DNA of 22,762 nucleotides. Origin: an uncultured Christensenella sp. GTDB lineage: Bacteria; Bacillota; Clostridia; Christensenellales; UBA3700. The notes beneath the pieces were generated by a model that was not told the DNA's origin, made no database searches, and was given only the letters and a program-made list of their open reading frames with translations. Of the stretch, positions 1 to 7,466 are shown piece after piece. Made by a program: the position numbers and the translations under genes. The first letter of the stretch is position 1. The number at the start of each line of letters is the position of its first letter. The stretch lies in contig CAJTKI010000020.1 of the NCBI GenBank assembly GCA_910576875.1, positions 1-22,762 on the forward strand. The letters are read 5' to 3'.

Positions 1-47
1 GCCTATTCGAGATTGATAATCCGAGTGTCTTTGCAATTCGTCGTAAG

Positions 48-235
48 CGATTCCGCAATCATAGCAAAGTCGAATTGTGAATTGTCGTTGATTTCTAATA
101 TAGACAAATGCGGATACAAATTCAAATCCATTGGTAAATTAACTTTCATGCATTTTGCGATGCTTGGCAGACGATTCCGCAAACAGATCGAAGTCGAATT
201 GCAAAACATTCGTCGATTCCCAAATAGATAAAGAC
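48..235. repeat. Degenerate ~124-bp direct repeat in AT-richer non-coding DNA
   Basis: Two diverged copies start with the shared words CGATTCCGCAA (48-58 and 172-182) and then AAGTCGAATTG, about 124 bp apart. On the minus strand one copy reads SILEINDNSQFDFAMIAES and the other, in a different frame, SIWESTNVLQFDFDLFAES. They share S-I-x-E, then N, then Q-F-D-F and A-E-S. The frame differs between copies and stops interrupt both. This looks like the decayed tail of a repeat protein, possibly leucine-rich-repeat-like, rather than a working gene. The sequence is visibly richer in A and T than the rest of the window. I see no RBS or intact gene in 1-350. Confidence 0.4.
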
Positions 236-352
236 GCTGCAAATTTAGATGCAAAAACGGGCGAAAAACGCGCAAAAATCGACCGATTTCAGAGGATGGA
301 ATTTGTGAAAAAATAAACTTCCGCGAATACCCCCGCCGCGGGGAAAAGCGGC

Positions 353-381
353 TTGACATTTGCCCTGTTCTCGACTATTAT
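353..381 (+). promoter_or_regulatory. SigA-type promoter of the Gx-transporter/rnf operon
   Basis: TTGACA (353-358) and TATTAT (376-381) are separated by exactly 17 bp, giving a predicted start near 388 and a leader of about 40 nt. A GC-rich palindrome, CCCCGC-C-GCGGGG (331-343), lies just upstream of the -35 box and could be an operator or the remnant of an upstream terminator. The promoter shows that an upstream ATG at 353 cannot be the start of the first gene. Confidence 0.8.
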
Positions 382-427
382 GGAAACGAGAAATGCGCGC
401 GATACGCGGATTTACAAGGGCAAAATT

Positions 428-979
428 ATGAGAAAAAACGCTTACGTACTGCACCGATTGGCGGCCGTCGGCATCCTGACCGCGATGAGTCTGATCGCGT
501 TCGTGGTCGAGAGCATGTTCCCGCCGTTGTTTGTGCCGGGAGCGAAGATCGGATTCTCCAATTTATTTTCTCTGATTGCGCTTGTTCTGTGGTCGCCGGC
601 GGAAGCCTGCGCGGTATTTTTGTGTCGCACGCTGCTCGGCGGACTGATCTTCGGCAACGCGGCGTCCATGGCGTATAGTCTGGCGGCCGGCGGAGTCGCG
701 CTGGCGGTGAGCAGTCTGCTGCTGTACGGGGCGTTCCCGCGGATCGGATTCGTATCCGTCAGCGTATGCGCGGCGATCGTGCACAATCTCGTGCAAAACG
801 CGATCTTCTGCGCGATGTCGGGCGTACCGCAAGCCTGGATTTATCTGCCCTATCTCGTCATGCTCGGCGCGATCTCGGGCACGGCGGTCGGCGCGGCGGG
901 CGTATGGATCGTGCGGGCGCTGCCCGAACGCATCTACGAAAAGACGCTGCGCCCCCTGCGATCGGACGCGTCGACCTAA
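428..979 (+). CDS. Gx transporter family / heptaprenyl diphosphate synthase component I-like membrane protein
   Basis: A 184-residue, very hydrophobic protein with about five membrane segments. It has the PGAKIGFSNLFSL stretch and the C-R-T-LLGGLIFG segment typical of the Hpre_diP_synt_I / Gx transporter family. These proteins resemble small substrate-binding membrane components, and the substrate is not established. The start at 428 is chosen because AAGGG (416-420) lies 7 bp upstream and because a longer frame opening at 353 would begin inside the promoter. It is the first gene of the transcript and is followed after about 100 bp by rnfC. Members of this family are often found beside rnf genes in Firmicutes, which suggests a link to redox or ion-gradient metabolism (inference). 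Family assignment is good; function is uncertain. Confidence 0.78.
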   Translation: MRKNAYVLHRLAAVGILTAMSLIAFVVESMFPPLFVPGAKIGFSNLFSLIALVLWSPAEACAVFLCRTLLGGLIFGNAASMAYSLAAGGVALAVSSLLLYGAFPRIGFVSVSVCAAIVHNLVQNAIFCAMSGVPQAWIYLPYLVMLGAISGTAVGAAGVWIVRALPERIYEKTLRPLRSDAST

Positions 980-1081
980 GCGACGCAACCCGCAATCCGC
1001 CCGATCCGATCGGGACGAAAACCGCCGACGGCGCGAATCTATACAGCAAATACGCGGCAATTGCCGCACCGGAGGGACGAT

Positions 1082-2377
1082 TTGAAACTCAAAAAAGGCA
1101 AATTTTTCAATCGAGGCGTACACCCGAAGGACATGAAATACCTGTCCTGCGACGCGCCGATCGAACGGATGGCGCTGCCGCAAACGGTGGCGATCTGTCT
1201 GCAACAACACATCGGCAAACCCGCCGAATGCGTTGTCGCGATCGGCGATCGCGTCAAAACGGGACAACTGATCGGCAAGCAAAGCGGACCGATCAGCGCG
1301 AACGTCTATGCCAGCGTCAGCGGCGAAGTCAAAGCGATCGCGCAGTACCCCAACCCGCGCGGCGGCGCAAGCGACTATGTCGTGATCGAAAGCGACGGCA
1401 CGGACGAAACCGTTGCCCTTGCGCCGATCGATACGTCGGATCAAAACGCGATCGTCGAACGCATCCGCGAAGCCGGAATCGTCGGCATGGGCGGCGCGGG
1501 CTTCCCGACCGCGGTCAAATTGACGCCGCGCACGCCGGTCGATACGCTGATCGTCAACGGCGCGGAGTGCGAACCGTATCTGACATGCGATTACCGTCTG
1601 ATGATCGAACGCACCGAACAGGTCGTACAAGGCGTGCGCCTGCTCGCGAAAGCGCTCGGCGTGACGAACATTGTGGTCGGCATCGAAGCGAACAAGCCCA
1701 AGGCGATCGAGCTGTTTGCCGCGCACGCGGACATTCAGGTCGTCGTACTGAAAAAACGCTACCCGATGGGCTCGGAAAAACATCTGATCTATTGTTGTAC
1801 CGGTCGCAAAGTCAAGCCGGGCAAACTGCCCGCCGACGCGGGATGCGTCGTGCAAAACATTGCGACGGCGTACGCGGTCTATGAAGCGGTCGTAGAAAAC
1901 AAACCGCTCTACGAGCGGATCGTTACGGTATCGGGACAGGCGATCCGGACGCCGAAGAACCTGCAAGTGCGTTTCGGAACGAACTTCCGGACGCTGCTGG
2001 ACGCGTGCGGCGCAGACGACGAAAAGACCGCGATGCTGATCGCGGGCGGTCCGATGATGGGCGCGACGATCCTGCATGCCGACTACCATACGCGCAAGAC
2101 CGATTCCGGTCTGCTGGCGCTCGACGCGCAGTCGGTCGGCGTATCCCGTCCGACCGCGTGCATCAATTGCGGCAAGTGCGCGCAAGCGTGCCCGATGCAT
2201 CTGCTGCCGATGCGCATCGATTTCTTTACGCTGGCGGGAGACTATTCGGAAGCGCAAAAACAAGGCGGCGTCATGAACTGCATCGAATGCGGATCGTGCG
2301 CGTACGTATGCCCTGCCAACCGCGCGCTGCTGCAAAGCATCTCGCTGTGCAAAGCCAAGCTCAGGGCGATGAAATAA
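1082..2377 (+). CDS. rnfC: RnfC, electron-input subunit of the Rnf ion-translocating ferredoxin:NAD oxidoreductase
   Basis: RnfC is the peripheral subunit thought to handle NAD(H) and pass electrons into the membrane complex. The 431-residue protein has an RnfC N-terminal barrel, then a glycine-rich nucleotide/flavin motif GMGGAGFPT (about residues 135-143), and an SLBB-type region. Two 4Fe-4S motifs follow: C360-x2-C363-x2-C366-x3-C370-P and C400-x2-C403-x2-C406-x3-C410-P. I chose the TTG at 1082 because GGAGGG (1071-1076) sits 5 bp upstream. An in-frame TTG at 1061 has no such site and lies inside a 14-bp palindrome (1054-1067). The stop overlaps the ribosome site of rnfD. Confidence 0.95.
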   Translation: MKLKKGKFFNRGVHPKDMKYLSCDAPIERMALPQTVAICLQQHIGKPAECVVAIGDRVKTGQLIGKQSGPISANVYASVSGEVKAIAQYPNPRGGASDYVVIESDGTDETVALAPIDTSDQNAIVERIREAGIVGMGGAGFPTAVKLTPRTPVDTLIVNGAECEPYLTCDYRLMIERTEQVVQGVRLLAKALGVTNIVVGIEANKPKAIELFAAHADIQVVVLKKRYPMGSEKHLIYCCTGRKVKPGKLPADAGCVVQNIATAYAVYEAVVENKPLYERIVTVSGQAIRTPKNLQVRFGTNFRTLLDACGADDEKTAMLIAGGPMMGATILHADYHTRKTDSGLLALDAQSVGVSRPTACINCGKCAQACPMHLLPMRIDFFTLAGDYSEAQKQGGVMNCIECGSCAYVCPANRALLQSISLCKAKLRAMK

Positions 2378-2387
2378 GGAGGAAGGT

Positions 2388-3434
2388 ATGCAAAAAGTAT
2401 CGGTATCCGACTCTCCGCACGTACGCGGAAAACGCACCACGCGCGGCATCATGCTGGACGTCGTGATCGCGCTGTTGCCGGCGGCGGTCATGGGGTGCGT
2501 GTATTTCGGATGGAAAGCCCTGCTCGTCCTGACGATCTCGATCCTGGGCAGCGTCGCGACCGAAGTCGTCTGGCAACTGTGCCGGCGGCAGAATATCCGC
2601 GAAATCTTCCGATCCATGGATCTGACGAGCGTCGTGACCGGCTTGCTGCTGGGCATGACGATGTCGTCCAACGTGCCCTGGTACGTGCCGTTGCTGGCGA
2701 GCGTGTTTGCGATCGGCGCGGTCAAAATGCTGTTCGGCGGGACGGGCAAAAATATCGTCAATCCGGCGATCACGGGACGCGTGTTTGCGTTCATCTCGTT
2801 CCAGGCGGTCATGATTTCGGGCTGGGCGGCGCCGCGCATCGGCGCGCTCGGCGGCGCGGTGATCGACATGCAGGCGACGCCGTTGACCAATCTGCTCGAC
2901 CCGACCAAAGGCGTCGGCGCGATGGGCGTGAGCAATCTCGATCTGCTGCTCGGCACGGGCGTCATGGGCTGTATCGGCGAGACGTGTAAAATCGCGTTGC
3001 TGATCGGCGGCGTCTATCTGGTCGTACGCAAGGTCATCGACTGGAAATGGCCCGTGCTCTACATTCTCGTCACGGGGCTGTGCAGCGTGCTGTTCAACGG
3101 CGCGCAATGGAATCTGTTCCTGCCGAGCATTCTCTCGGGCGGTCTGATCCTGGGCGCGGTCTTCATGGCGACGGACTATGTGACTTCTCCGTCTTCGACG
3201 GCGGGCAACGTCGTGTACTTTATCGCGTTGGGCGTGCTGACCGCGCTGTTGCGCAAATACACGAAGATCGAAGTCGTATCCTTTGCGATCCTGCTGATGA
3301 ATCTGTTCGTACCGCTGATCAATACGTATATCCGTCCGCGGGTGTTCGGCGCGCCCGGCATCGTCGAGCGTTGCAAACTCCGCATCGCGGCGCGCAAAGC
3401 CGCCAAAGCGGAAAAGGAGGGACAGGCGCAATGA
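2388..3434 (+). CDS. rnfD: RnfD, membrane subunit of the Rnf complex
   Basis: An integral membrane protein of 348 residues of the NqrB/RnfD family with roughly eight to ten hydrophobic segments. The N-terminus SPHVRGKRTTRGIMLDV matches the family's conserved opening (SPH-R-...-T-x-x-IM-DV). The segment MATDYVTSP (residues 260-268) corresponds to the conserved region that in characterised homologues carries FMN covalently on a threonine (family knowledge; which Thr here is inferred). GTGKNIVNPA is another family signature. AAGGAGG (2376-2382) precedes the ATG by 5 bp. The stop overlaps the start of rnfG by four bases (ATGA). Attaching the flavin needs an ApbE-type transferase, and none is present in this window. 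Confidence 0.95.
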   Translation: MQKVSVSDSPHVRGKRTTRGIMLDVVIALLPAAVMGCVYFGWKALLVLTISILGSVATEVVWQLCRRQNIREIFRSMDLTSVVTGLLLGMTMSSNVPWYVPLLASVFAIGAVKMLFGGTGKNIVNPAITGRVFAFISFQAVMISGWAAPRIGALGGAVIDMQATPLTNLLDPTKGVGAMGVSNLDLLLGTGVMGCIGETCKIALLIGGVYLVVRKVIDWKWPVLYILVTGLCSVLFNGAQWNLFLPSILSGGLILGAVFMATDYVTSPSSTAGNVVYFIALGVLTALLRKYTKIEVVSFAILLMNLFVPLINTYIRPRVFGAPGIVERCKLRIAARKAAKAEKEGQAQ

Positions 3435-4039
3435 CCGTCAAGCAGTTTTTGAAAAGCAACGCGTTCAAGTGCATTCTGGTGTTGACCTGCATCGCGCTCG
3501 TCGCGAGCGGTCTGCTCGCGATCCTGAACGACCTGCTCTCCGTCTCCGACGAAGAACGCACCGCCCGCGCGATCCGATCCATCTACGGCGAAGCGGTCGG
3601 CTACGAAGATCTGACCGCGTCTCTGGACGCAACATACGCGTCCAACGAATACGGATCGATCGACAACCTGTACAAACTGGAAAACGGCGCGTTGATGTTT
3701 AAGAGTACCGGCAAGGACGGCTATAAAGGCGGTACGGTGTCGCTGTGGGTCGTCGCGCAAGTGGACGGCAACGGGGATTTCGTCTCGTTTGAAAAAGTCG
3801 TCTACGCGGAAAACAGCAAGCAGACGCTGATGTCGCAATTCAAACAATCGACCTTCGACGTCTATACGGTACACAACGACAAGATCGCCGAAGGCGGATA
3901 TTGGTGGGTGACGGCGGACGACGCCCACGTCTCCAATCTGGTGTCCGGCGCGACCAAGTCGTCGCAGGCGGTCAACAACGCGATCAACAGCGCGCTGTAT
4001 TATCTGCGCAACGTCCGCACGGGAGGCGACGCACAATGA
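3431..4039 (+). CDS. rnfG: RnfG, FMN-bearing subunit of the Rnf complex
   Basis: A 202-residue protein with one N-terminal membrane anchor (about residues 13-33) and an extracytoplasmic FMN-binding domain. The motif S-G-A-T175-K-S-S matches the SGATxS/T site where FMN is attached through a phosphoester to threonine in RnfG/NqrC. Length is normal for the family. The ATG overlaps the rnfD stop as ATGA, with AAGGAGG about 10 bp upstream inside rnfD. Its own stop overlaps the rnfE start in the same way, which implies translational coupling across D-G-E. Confidence 0.95.
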   Translation: MTVKQFLKSNAFKCILVLTCIALVASGLLAILNDLLSVSDEERTARAIRSIYGEAVGYEDLTASLDATYASNEYGSIDNLYKLENGALMFKSTGKDGYKGGTVSLWVVAQVDGNGDFVSFEKVVYAENSKQTLMSQFKQSTFDVYTVHNDKIAEGGYWWVTADDAHVSNLVSGATKSSQAVNNAINSALYYLRNVRTGGDAQ

Positions 4040-4770
4040 TGAACGCTAAAAGATTTCGCAACATATCGCTGGACGGCGTCTTGCGCAACAATCCGACGCT
4101 CCGTCTCGTACTGGGCACCTGTCCGACGCTCGCACTGAGCACGAGCGCGATGAACGGCATCGGCATGGGACTGGCGGTGACCTTTATCCTGATCTGCTCC
4201 AACGCGTTGATCTCGCTGCTGCGCAAGGTCATCCCCGCTGCGGTGCGCATCCCCGCGTACGTCATCATCATCGCGACGTTCGTAACGATCGTGCGCATGG
4301 TGCTCGACAAGTTTATCCCTTCCCTATACGAATCGATGGGCGTCTATCTGCCGCTGATCGTCGTCAACTGCATCATACTCGGACGCGCGGAATCCTTTGC
4401 AAGCAAAAATCCGGTGCTCGATTCCGCATGCGACGGACTGTTTACCGGACTGGGCTTTACGTGGGCGCTGACGCTGATCGGCATCGTCCGCGAAGTACTC
4501 GGCTCGGGCGCGATCTTCGGGAAAGAACTGTGGAATTTCCGCATCGAATTCTTCGGATCGGCGGCGGGCGCGTTCTTTGTCTACGGACTGATGATTGCGA
4601 TTTTCGACGGCGTGTACCGCTCGATCGAAACGTCGATGCGCCGCAAGAAGTTCTATCGACAAGCCGACGCCGTACTGGCGGGCTGCGGCGACGCGAGCAT
4701 GATCGACGATTGCGCGCGCCGCGATCGCGCGGAAGCGACTGCGACCGAAACGCATACGGAGGAGAACTGA
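4036..4770 (+). CDS. rnfE: RnfE, membrane subunit of the Rnf complex
   Basis: A 244-residue integral membrane protein of the RnfA/RnfE (NqrD/E) family with six hydrophobic segments. Recognisable family stretches are NPTLRLVLGTCPTLALS near the N-terminus, then LPLIVVNCIILGRAE and GIVREVLGSG. The conserved cysteines in the paired half-channels (LGTC and VNC) are those that in homologues hold an iron centre between the A and E subunits. ATGATG at 4036 gives two possible starts. The first overlaps the rnfG stop and is preferred, with GGGAGG at 4021-4026. The C-terminal charged tail (residues about 205-244) is extended and probably cytoplasmic. Confidence 0.95.
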   Translation: MMNAKRFRNISLDGVLRNNPTLRLVLGTCPTLALSTSAMNGIGMGLAVTFILICSNALISLLRKVIPAAVRIPAYVIIIATFVTIVRMVLDKFIPSLYESMGVYLPLIVVNCIILGRAESFASKNPVLDSACDGLFTGLGFTWALTLIGIVREVLGSGAIFGKELWNFRIEFFGSAAGAFFVYGLMIAIFDGVYRSIETSMRRKKFYRQADAVLAGCGDASMIDDCARRDRAEATATETHTEEN

Positions 4771-4771
4771 T

Positions 4772-5383
4772 ATGGGTACCTTTATGATGATCTTGGTCAT
4801 GGCGGTGTTCGTCAACAACTTCGTCGTCGTGCAGTTCCTGGGCATATGCCCGTTCCTGGGCGTCTCCAAGAGCACGCCCAACGCGCTGGGCATGGGTCTG
4901 GCGGTGACGCTCGTCATGACGATTACCTGTCTGATCACGTATCCGATCTATATGTACGTGCTTGTGCCGCTGGAACTGGAATTTTTGGAAATCATCGTGT
5001 TCATCTTCGTCATCGCGTCGCTCGTGCAGATGATCGAACGCGTGATCAAAAAGCTCTCTCCCCCGCTCTACAACGCGATGGGCATCTATCTGCCGCTGAT
5101 CACGACCAACTGCGCCGTGCTCGGCGTCGCGGAACTGGTCATCGACAAAGGGCAAATGATGAGCCTGCTGCACATCTCGTCGATGAACGTCGGCGTCGCG
5201 GTGCTGTACGGACTGTTTGCGGGACTCGGATTTACGCTGTCGATCGTCATCATGAGCGGTCTGCGCGGCAAGGTGGACCGTCTGCAAGTGGCGCGCTCGC
5301 TCAAAGGCTTCCCGATCACGATGGTGACGGCGAGCTTTATGGCGATGGCGTTCTATATCTTCAATCTCGTTTCGATCGACTAA
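4772..5383 (+). CDS. rnfA: RnfA, membrane subunit of the Rnf complex
   Basis: A 203-residue integral membrane protein, paralogous to RnfE and predicted to pack against it in inverted topology. Signature stretches are NNFVVVQFLGICPFLGVSK near the N-terminus and YLPLITTNCAVLGVAE in the middle. The cysteines in GIC and TNC match the shared iron-centre ligands of the A/E pair. Six hydrophobic segments and a normal length for the family. The ATG at 4772 directly follows the rnfE stop and has GGAGGAG about 8 bp upstream. Confidence 0.95.
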   Translation: MGTFMMILVMAVFVNNFVVVQFLGICPFLGVSKSTPNALGMGLAVTLVMTITCLITYPIYMYVLVPLELEFLEIIVFIFVIASLVQMIERVIKKLSPPLYNAMGIYLPLITTNCAVLGVAELVIDKGQMMSLLHISSMNVGVAVLYGLFAGLGFTLSIVIMSGLRGKVDRLQVARSLKGFPITMVTASFMAMAFYIFNLVSID

Positions 5384-5393
5384 GGAGGCACGT

Positions 5394-6266
5394 ATGCGAA
5401 TGTATTGGACCATTTTATCGGCAATCCGCTGGGGCAAAGTCGGCATGGTGCTCGGCATCGTCGCGGCGCTTGCGATCGTATTCGCGATCCTGATCCTCGT
5501 CGTGACCAAAGTCTGCCGCATCCAGGAAGACGAAAAAGTCACCGCAATCCTCGAACATCTCGCCGGCGCAAACTGCGGCGGTTGCGGTTGTTCGGGCTGC
5601 GCGGGCTTTGCGCAGGCGCTTGCAAGCGGCAAAGCATGTCTAGGCGACTGCGCCGTCACGTCCAAGGAAGAAAAAGCCGTCATCGCGCAGATCGCGGGAC
5701 TCCCCGTCGACGACAGCGAACCGACGGTCGCCGTCGTGCGTTGCGCGGGCGGCGAAAACGCGAACGACAAATTCGACTATTGCGGCAACGACTCGTGTCT
5801 GATGCGCCAATCCGTCATGGGCGGCGCCAAAGCATGCTCCGCCGCATGTCTGGGCGGCGGCAGCTGTACGCTTGCCTGTCCGCAAGGCGCGATCCGCGTC
5901 CGCGACGGCGTTGCAAGCGTGGACAAAAGCATCTGCACGTCATGCGGCGCCTGCATCCACAAATGCCCGCGCGCGCTGATCGAACGCATTCCCGTCTCCG
6001 CGCCCGTCTACGTCGCGTGCTCCAACCGCTGTCGCGCCAAGGACGTCATGAACGCTTGCAAAGTCGGCTGTATCGGCTGCGGACTGTGCGCGCGCAACTG
6101 CCCCAACGGCGCGATTACGATGCAGGACAATCTGCCCGTCATCGACTATGCCAAGTGCGACGGATGCAAGACTTGCGTCGCCAAATGTCCGCGTAAAATC
6201 ATCCGCGAACACAACGCGCCCCCGCGCGTCAAAAAGCAAAAAGCGCCTGCGAAAACCGAAAAGTAA
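5394..6266 (+). CDS. rnfB: RnfB, multi-cluster iron-sulfur subunit of the Rnf complex (ferredoxin side)
   Basis: RnfB takes electrons from reduced ferredoxin. The 290-residue protein has a short N-terminal membrane anchor (about residues 17-38). A 4Fe-4S domain follows with C61-GGC64-GC66-SGC69 and C86. After that come several ferredoxin-type Cys motifs, each ending in C-P, including CTSCGACIHKCP, CIGCGLCARNCP and CDGCKTCVAKCP, preceded by a C-x-x-x-x-S-C-x-x-x-C-P variant. This cluster-rich layout is usual for clostridial RnfB. The basic tail is lysine-rich. AAGGAGG lies 7 bp upstream of the ATG. It is the last gene of the C-D-G-E-A-B operon. Confidence 0.95.
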   Translation: MRMYWTILSAIRWGKVGMVLGIVAALAIVFAILILVVTKVCRIQEDEKVTAILEHLAGANCGGCGCSGCAGFAQALASGKACLGDCAVTSKEEKAVIAQIAGLPVDDSEPTVAVVRCAGGENANDKFDYCGNDSCLMRQSVMGGAKACSAACLGGGSCTLACPQGAIRVRDGVASVDKSICTSCGACIHKCPRALIERIPVSAPVYVACSNRCRAKDVMNACKVGCIGCGLCARNCPNGAITMQDNLPVIDYAKCDGCKTCVAKCPRKIIREHNAPPRVKKQKAPAKTEK

Positions 6267-6285
6267 CGCAAGCGAAAAACAAAAT

Positions 6286-6313
6286 AAGGCTCTCCCGATC
6301 GGGAGAGCCTTTT
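6286..6313. terminator. Bidirectional intrinsic terminator between rnfB and nspC
   Basis: A perfect 26-bp inverted repeat (AAGGCTCTCCCGA / TCGGGAGAGCCTT, 6286-6311) is followed by T residues on the plus strand. It ends the rnf operon. Read on the minus strand it is followed by TTATTTTG, so it probably also ends the convergent polyamine operon, whose last stop codon is at 6327. Confidence 0.9.
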
Positions 6314-6326
6314 GCAATACCGAGAT

Positions 6327-7466
6327 TTAGGATAGCCGCGACTTGAAATCCGCGTAATCAAACGCCTTGACAACGTGATCCGCGCCGTCCGCATCCCTGC
6401 GCACGATCGACGGCAACGGCATGCCGTTGAACGTATTGTTCTTGACGATCGTATAGAGCGCCATGTCGCAGAATACGACCCGATCGCCCTGTTGCAACGG
6501 TCGATCGAACGAATAGTCGCCGATCACGTCGCCGGACAGACACGTCGGTCCCGCCAAGCGGTACGTGTGCGCCTTCTCTCCCGCCGCGCCCGCGTCCTGT
6601 ACGGGCGGACGGTACGGCATCTCCAAAACGTCGGGCATATGACATGCCGCCGACGTATCCAAAATCGCAATGTCGCAACCGTTGCGTAATACTTCCAGCA
6701 CGCTCGCGACCAAAAAGCCGCTATCGAGCACGACCGCTTCGCCCGGTTCCAAATACACCTGCACGTCGTACGTCGCTTGCAGACGACGCACGGTGCGGAT
6801 CAACAGCTCCCGATCGTAATCGTCGCGCGTGATATGGTGTCCGCCGCCGAGATTGAGCCAACGCATGCCGTGCAGATATTGTCCGAACTTGCGCTCGAAC
6901 GCCTCCAACGTCTGCACCAGCGCGTCCGCGTTCTGCTCGCACAGCGTATGCAGATGCAAGCCGTCCGCCAAACGCAACGCGTCCGCATCGAGATTGTCCG
7001 CCGTACAGCCCAGCCGCGAGAACGGCGCGCACGGATCGTAAATCTCATGTCCTTGCTGCGTCGAGCACTCGGGATTGACGCGCAATCCGACCTGCTTGCC
7101 CGCCGCTTTCGCGCGCGGCGCAAAACGCCGCATCTGCGCGCAGGAATTGAATACGATATGATCGCTGTATTGCAGGATCTGCTCCCAATCCCGCTCCGCG
7201 TACGCCGGCGAATAGACGTGCGTCTCCTTGCCGAATCGCTCTTTGCCCAACCGCGCTTCGTACAAGCCGCTCGCGGTCGTGCCGTCCAGATAGCGCGAAA
7301 TCAGCGGATAGAACGCAAACGACGAAAACGCCTTTTGGGCAAGCAAAATCTTGCACCCCGCGCGATCGGCGACGTCCCGCAGCATCCGCAAATTGGCGGT
7401 CAGATACGTCTCGTCGATCAGATAATACGGCGTGGCAAGCGCGCTCGGAACGAGTCTGCGCTCCAT
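6327..7466 (-). CDS. nspC: Carboxynorspermidine/carboxyspermidine decarboxylase
   Basis: A PLP-dependent, alanine-racemase-fold decarboxylase of 379 residues that removes CO2 from carboxynorspermidine or carboxyspermidine. Visible family features are the PLP-lysine segment LLAQKAFS (K45), HTLCEQ, LNLGGGHHIT (the substrate/phosphate region) and LEPGEAVV. The start at 7466 is chosen because the ATG overlaps the upstream stop as TGATG and the protein then begins directly with the family N-terminus (TPYYLIDE). A longer frame only adds sequence read through the upstream gene. Last gene of the polyamine cluster; its translation is probably coupled to the dehydrogenase before it. Preference for the spermidine or the norspermidine precursor cannot be read from sequence. 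Confidence 0.93.
   Translation of the reverse strand: MERRLVPSALATPYYLIDETYLTANLRMLRDVADRAGCKILLAQKAFSSFAFYPLISRYLDGTTASGLYEARLGKERFGKETHVYSPAYAERDWEQILQYSDHIVFNSCAQMRRFAPRAKAAGKQVGLRVNPECSTQQGHEIYDPCAPFSRLGCTADNLDADALRLADGLHLHTLCEQNADALVQTLEAFERKFGQYLHGMRWLNLGGGHHITRDDYDRELLIRTVRRLQATYDVQVYLEPGEAVVLDSGFLVASVLEVLRNGCDIAILDTSAACHMPDVLEMPYRPPVQDAGAAGEKAHTYRLAGPTCLSGDVIGDYSFDRPLQQGDRVVFCDMALYTIVKNNTFNGMPLPSIVRRDADGADHVVKAFDYADFKSRLS

Noticed and set aside
353..427. Longer N-terminus for the Gx-transporter gene starting at ATG-like codon 353
   Set aside because: 353-381 is the promoter itself. The RBS at 416-420 fits the ATG at 428.
563..2965. 800-codon open frame on the minus strand across rnfC/rnfD
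   Set aside because: Arg/Asp/His-rich shadow with no domain signature, opposite clearly real Rnf genes.
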